Assembly: GCF_032911445.1 (NCBI RefSeq)
Contig: NZ_JAWJEJ010000001.1
Span: forward strand, 1,364,001-1,428,000
Length of the DNA: 64,000 bases
Direction: 5' to 3'
Source: Sphingomonas sp. HF-S4
GTDB taxonomy: Bacteria > Pseudomonadota > Alphaproteobacteria > Sphingomonadales > Sphingomonadaceae
A model generated the notes under the pieces. It saw only the letters and a list, made by a program, of their open reading frames with translations. It ran no database searches and was not told the DNA's origin. This document shows positions 63,780 through 64,000 of the stretch, piece by piece. Position 1 is the stretch's first letter. Every line of letters starts with the position of its first letter. The translations under genes and the position numbers were made by a program.

Positions 63780-64000
63780 TCAGAAACGTGACCGCAGCGT
63801 CACGCCATAGGTCCGCGGCTCGGCAAGATAGGCCGAGAAGATCTGCCGACCGCCCGGATATTGCGGATCGGTGAAGGGCGCGCTCGCCGCGCCTTCTTGG
63901 AAGGGCGAGTTGAACGCCACCTGGGTGTAGTTCTCGTTGAAGATGTTCTGGCCCCAGAATTCCAGCGCCCAGCGCTGGTCGGGCCCACGGACGCCGATGC
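63780..64000 (-). CDS. TonB-dependent receptor 3, C-terminal end (gene continues beyond window)
   Basis: The last 73 or so codons of an outer-membrane receptor are visible. They include ENIFNENYTQVAFNSP (typical of the penultimate strands) and the C-terminal PRTYGVTLRSRF with the terminal Phe required for barrel assembly. The N-terminal signal, plug and most of the barrel lie outside the window. It is followed by a terminator and then the MFS permease gene, a receptor-permease order suggesting joint uptake. Confidence 0.9.
   Translation of the reverse strand, partial: IGVRGPDQRWALEFWGQNIFNENYTQVAFNSPFQEGAASAPFTDPQYPGGRQIFSAYLAEPRTYGVTLRSRF

Overview
The window is high-GC DNA with tightly packed genes, many ATGA/GTGA stop-start overlaps, several TonB-dependent receptors, aromatic-acid-type MFS transporters and many GC-rich intergenic inverted repeats. 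Together these point to an alphaproteobacterium, most probably a sphingomonad (Sphingomonas and relatives). That is inference from gene content, since no rRNA gene is present. Apart from the truncated purF at the left edge and a few general genes, nearly the whole window is catabolic: oxidation, CoA activation, C-C cleavage, uptake and local regulation.

Left part (0-17.3 kb). After purF and a lone SDR gene, a leftward operon encodes an aldehyde dehydrogenase, a class A flavin aromatic hydroxylase, a large alpha/beta hydrolase, a LuxR-type regulator and an exported PQQ quinohaemoprotein alcohol dehydrogenase. A GMC flavoprotein oxidoreductase diverges from it. Next is a leftward operon for an ADP-forming-type acyl-CoA synthetase, a hydroxycinnamoyl-CoA hydratase/lyase homologue with altered active-site positions, and a carboxymuconolactone decarboxylase (CMD) family protein. 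Diverging from that is a cupin - DUF6282 amidohydrolase - aldehyde dehydrogenase set.

Middle (17.3-44.3 kb). A frameshifted DUF559 gene boxed by inverted repeats precedes a large accessory catabolic block. It holds three amidohydrolase-2-type hydrolases, two MFS permeases, four CMD-family proteins, two HSL-type esterases, an HpcH/HpaI aldolase, two luciferase-like flavin monooxygenases, a flavin reductase, a RibB-type riboflavin gene, an SDR, a VOC protein, LysR, IclR and MarR regulators, and two divergent TonB receptors. The FMN-synthesis gene, the flavin reductase and the monooxygenases are interleaved in one leftward run, which suggests a self-supplied two-component monooxygenase pathway. 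Its substrate cannot be read from the sequence.

Right part (44.5-64 kb). This is an acyl-CoA degradation region: AMP-forming acyl-CoA ligase, bifunctional enoyl-CoA hydratase/3-hydroxyacyl-CoA dehydrogenase, two acyl-CoA dehydrogenases and a TesB-type thioesterase. A further set (ACAD10/11-type dehydrogenase, zinc alcohol dehydrogenase, APH-fold kinase, SDR) resembles the phosphorylation-elimination route for 4-hydroxyacyl-CoA, and a double-domain TetR protein diverges from it. An antiporter, an AT-richer membrane protein gene, a Dabb protein, an MFS permease and the 3' end of a third TonB receptor complete the window.

No rRNA, tRNA, CRISPR array, transposase or replication origin was seen.
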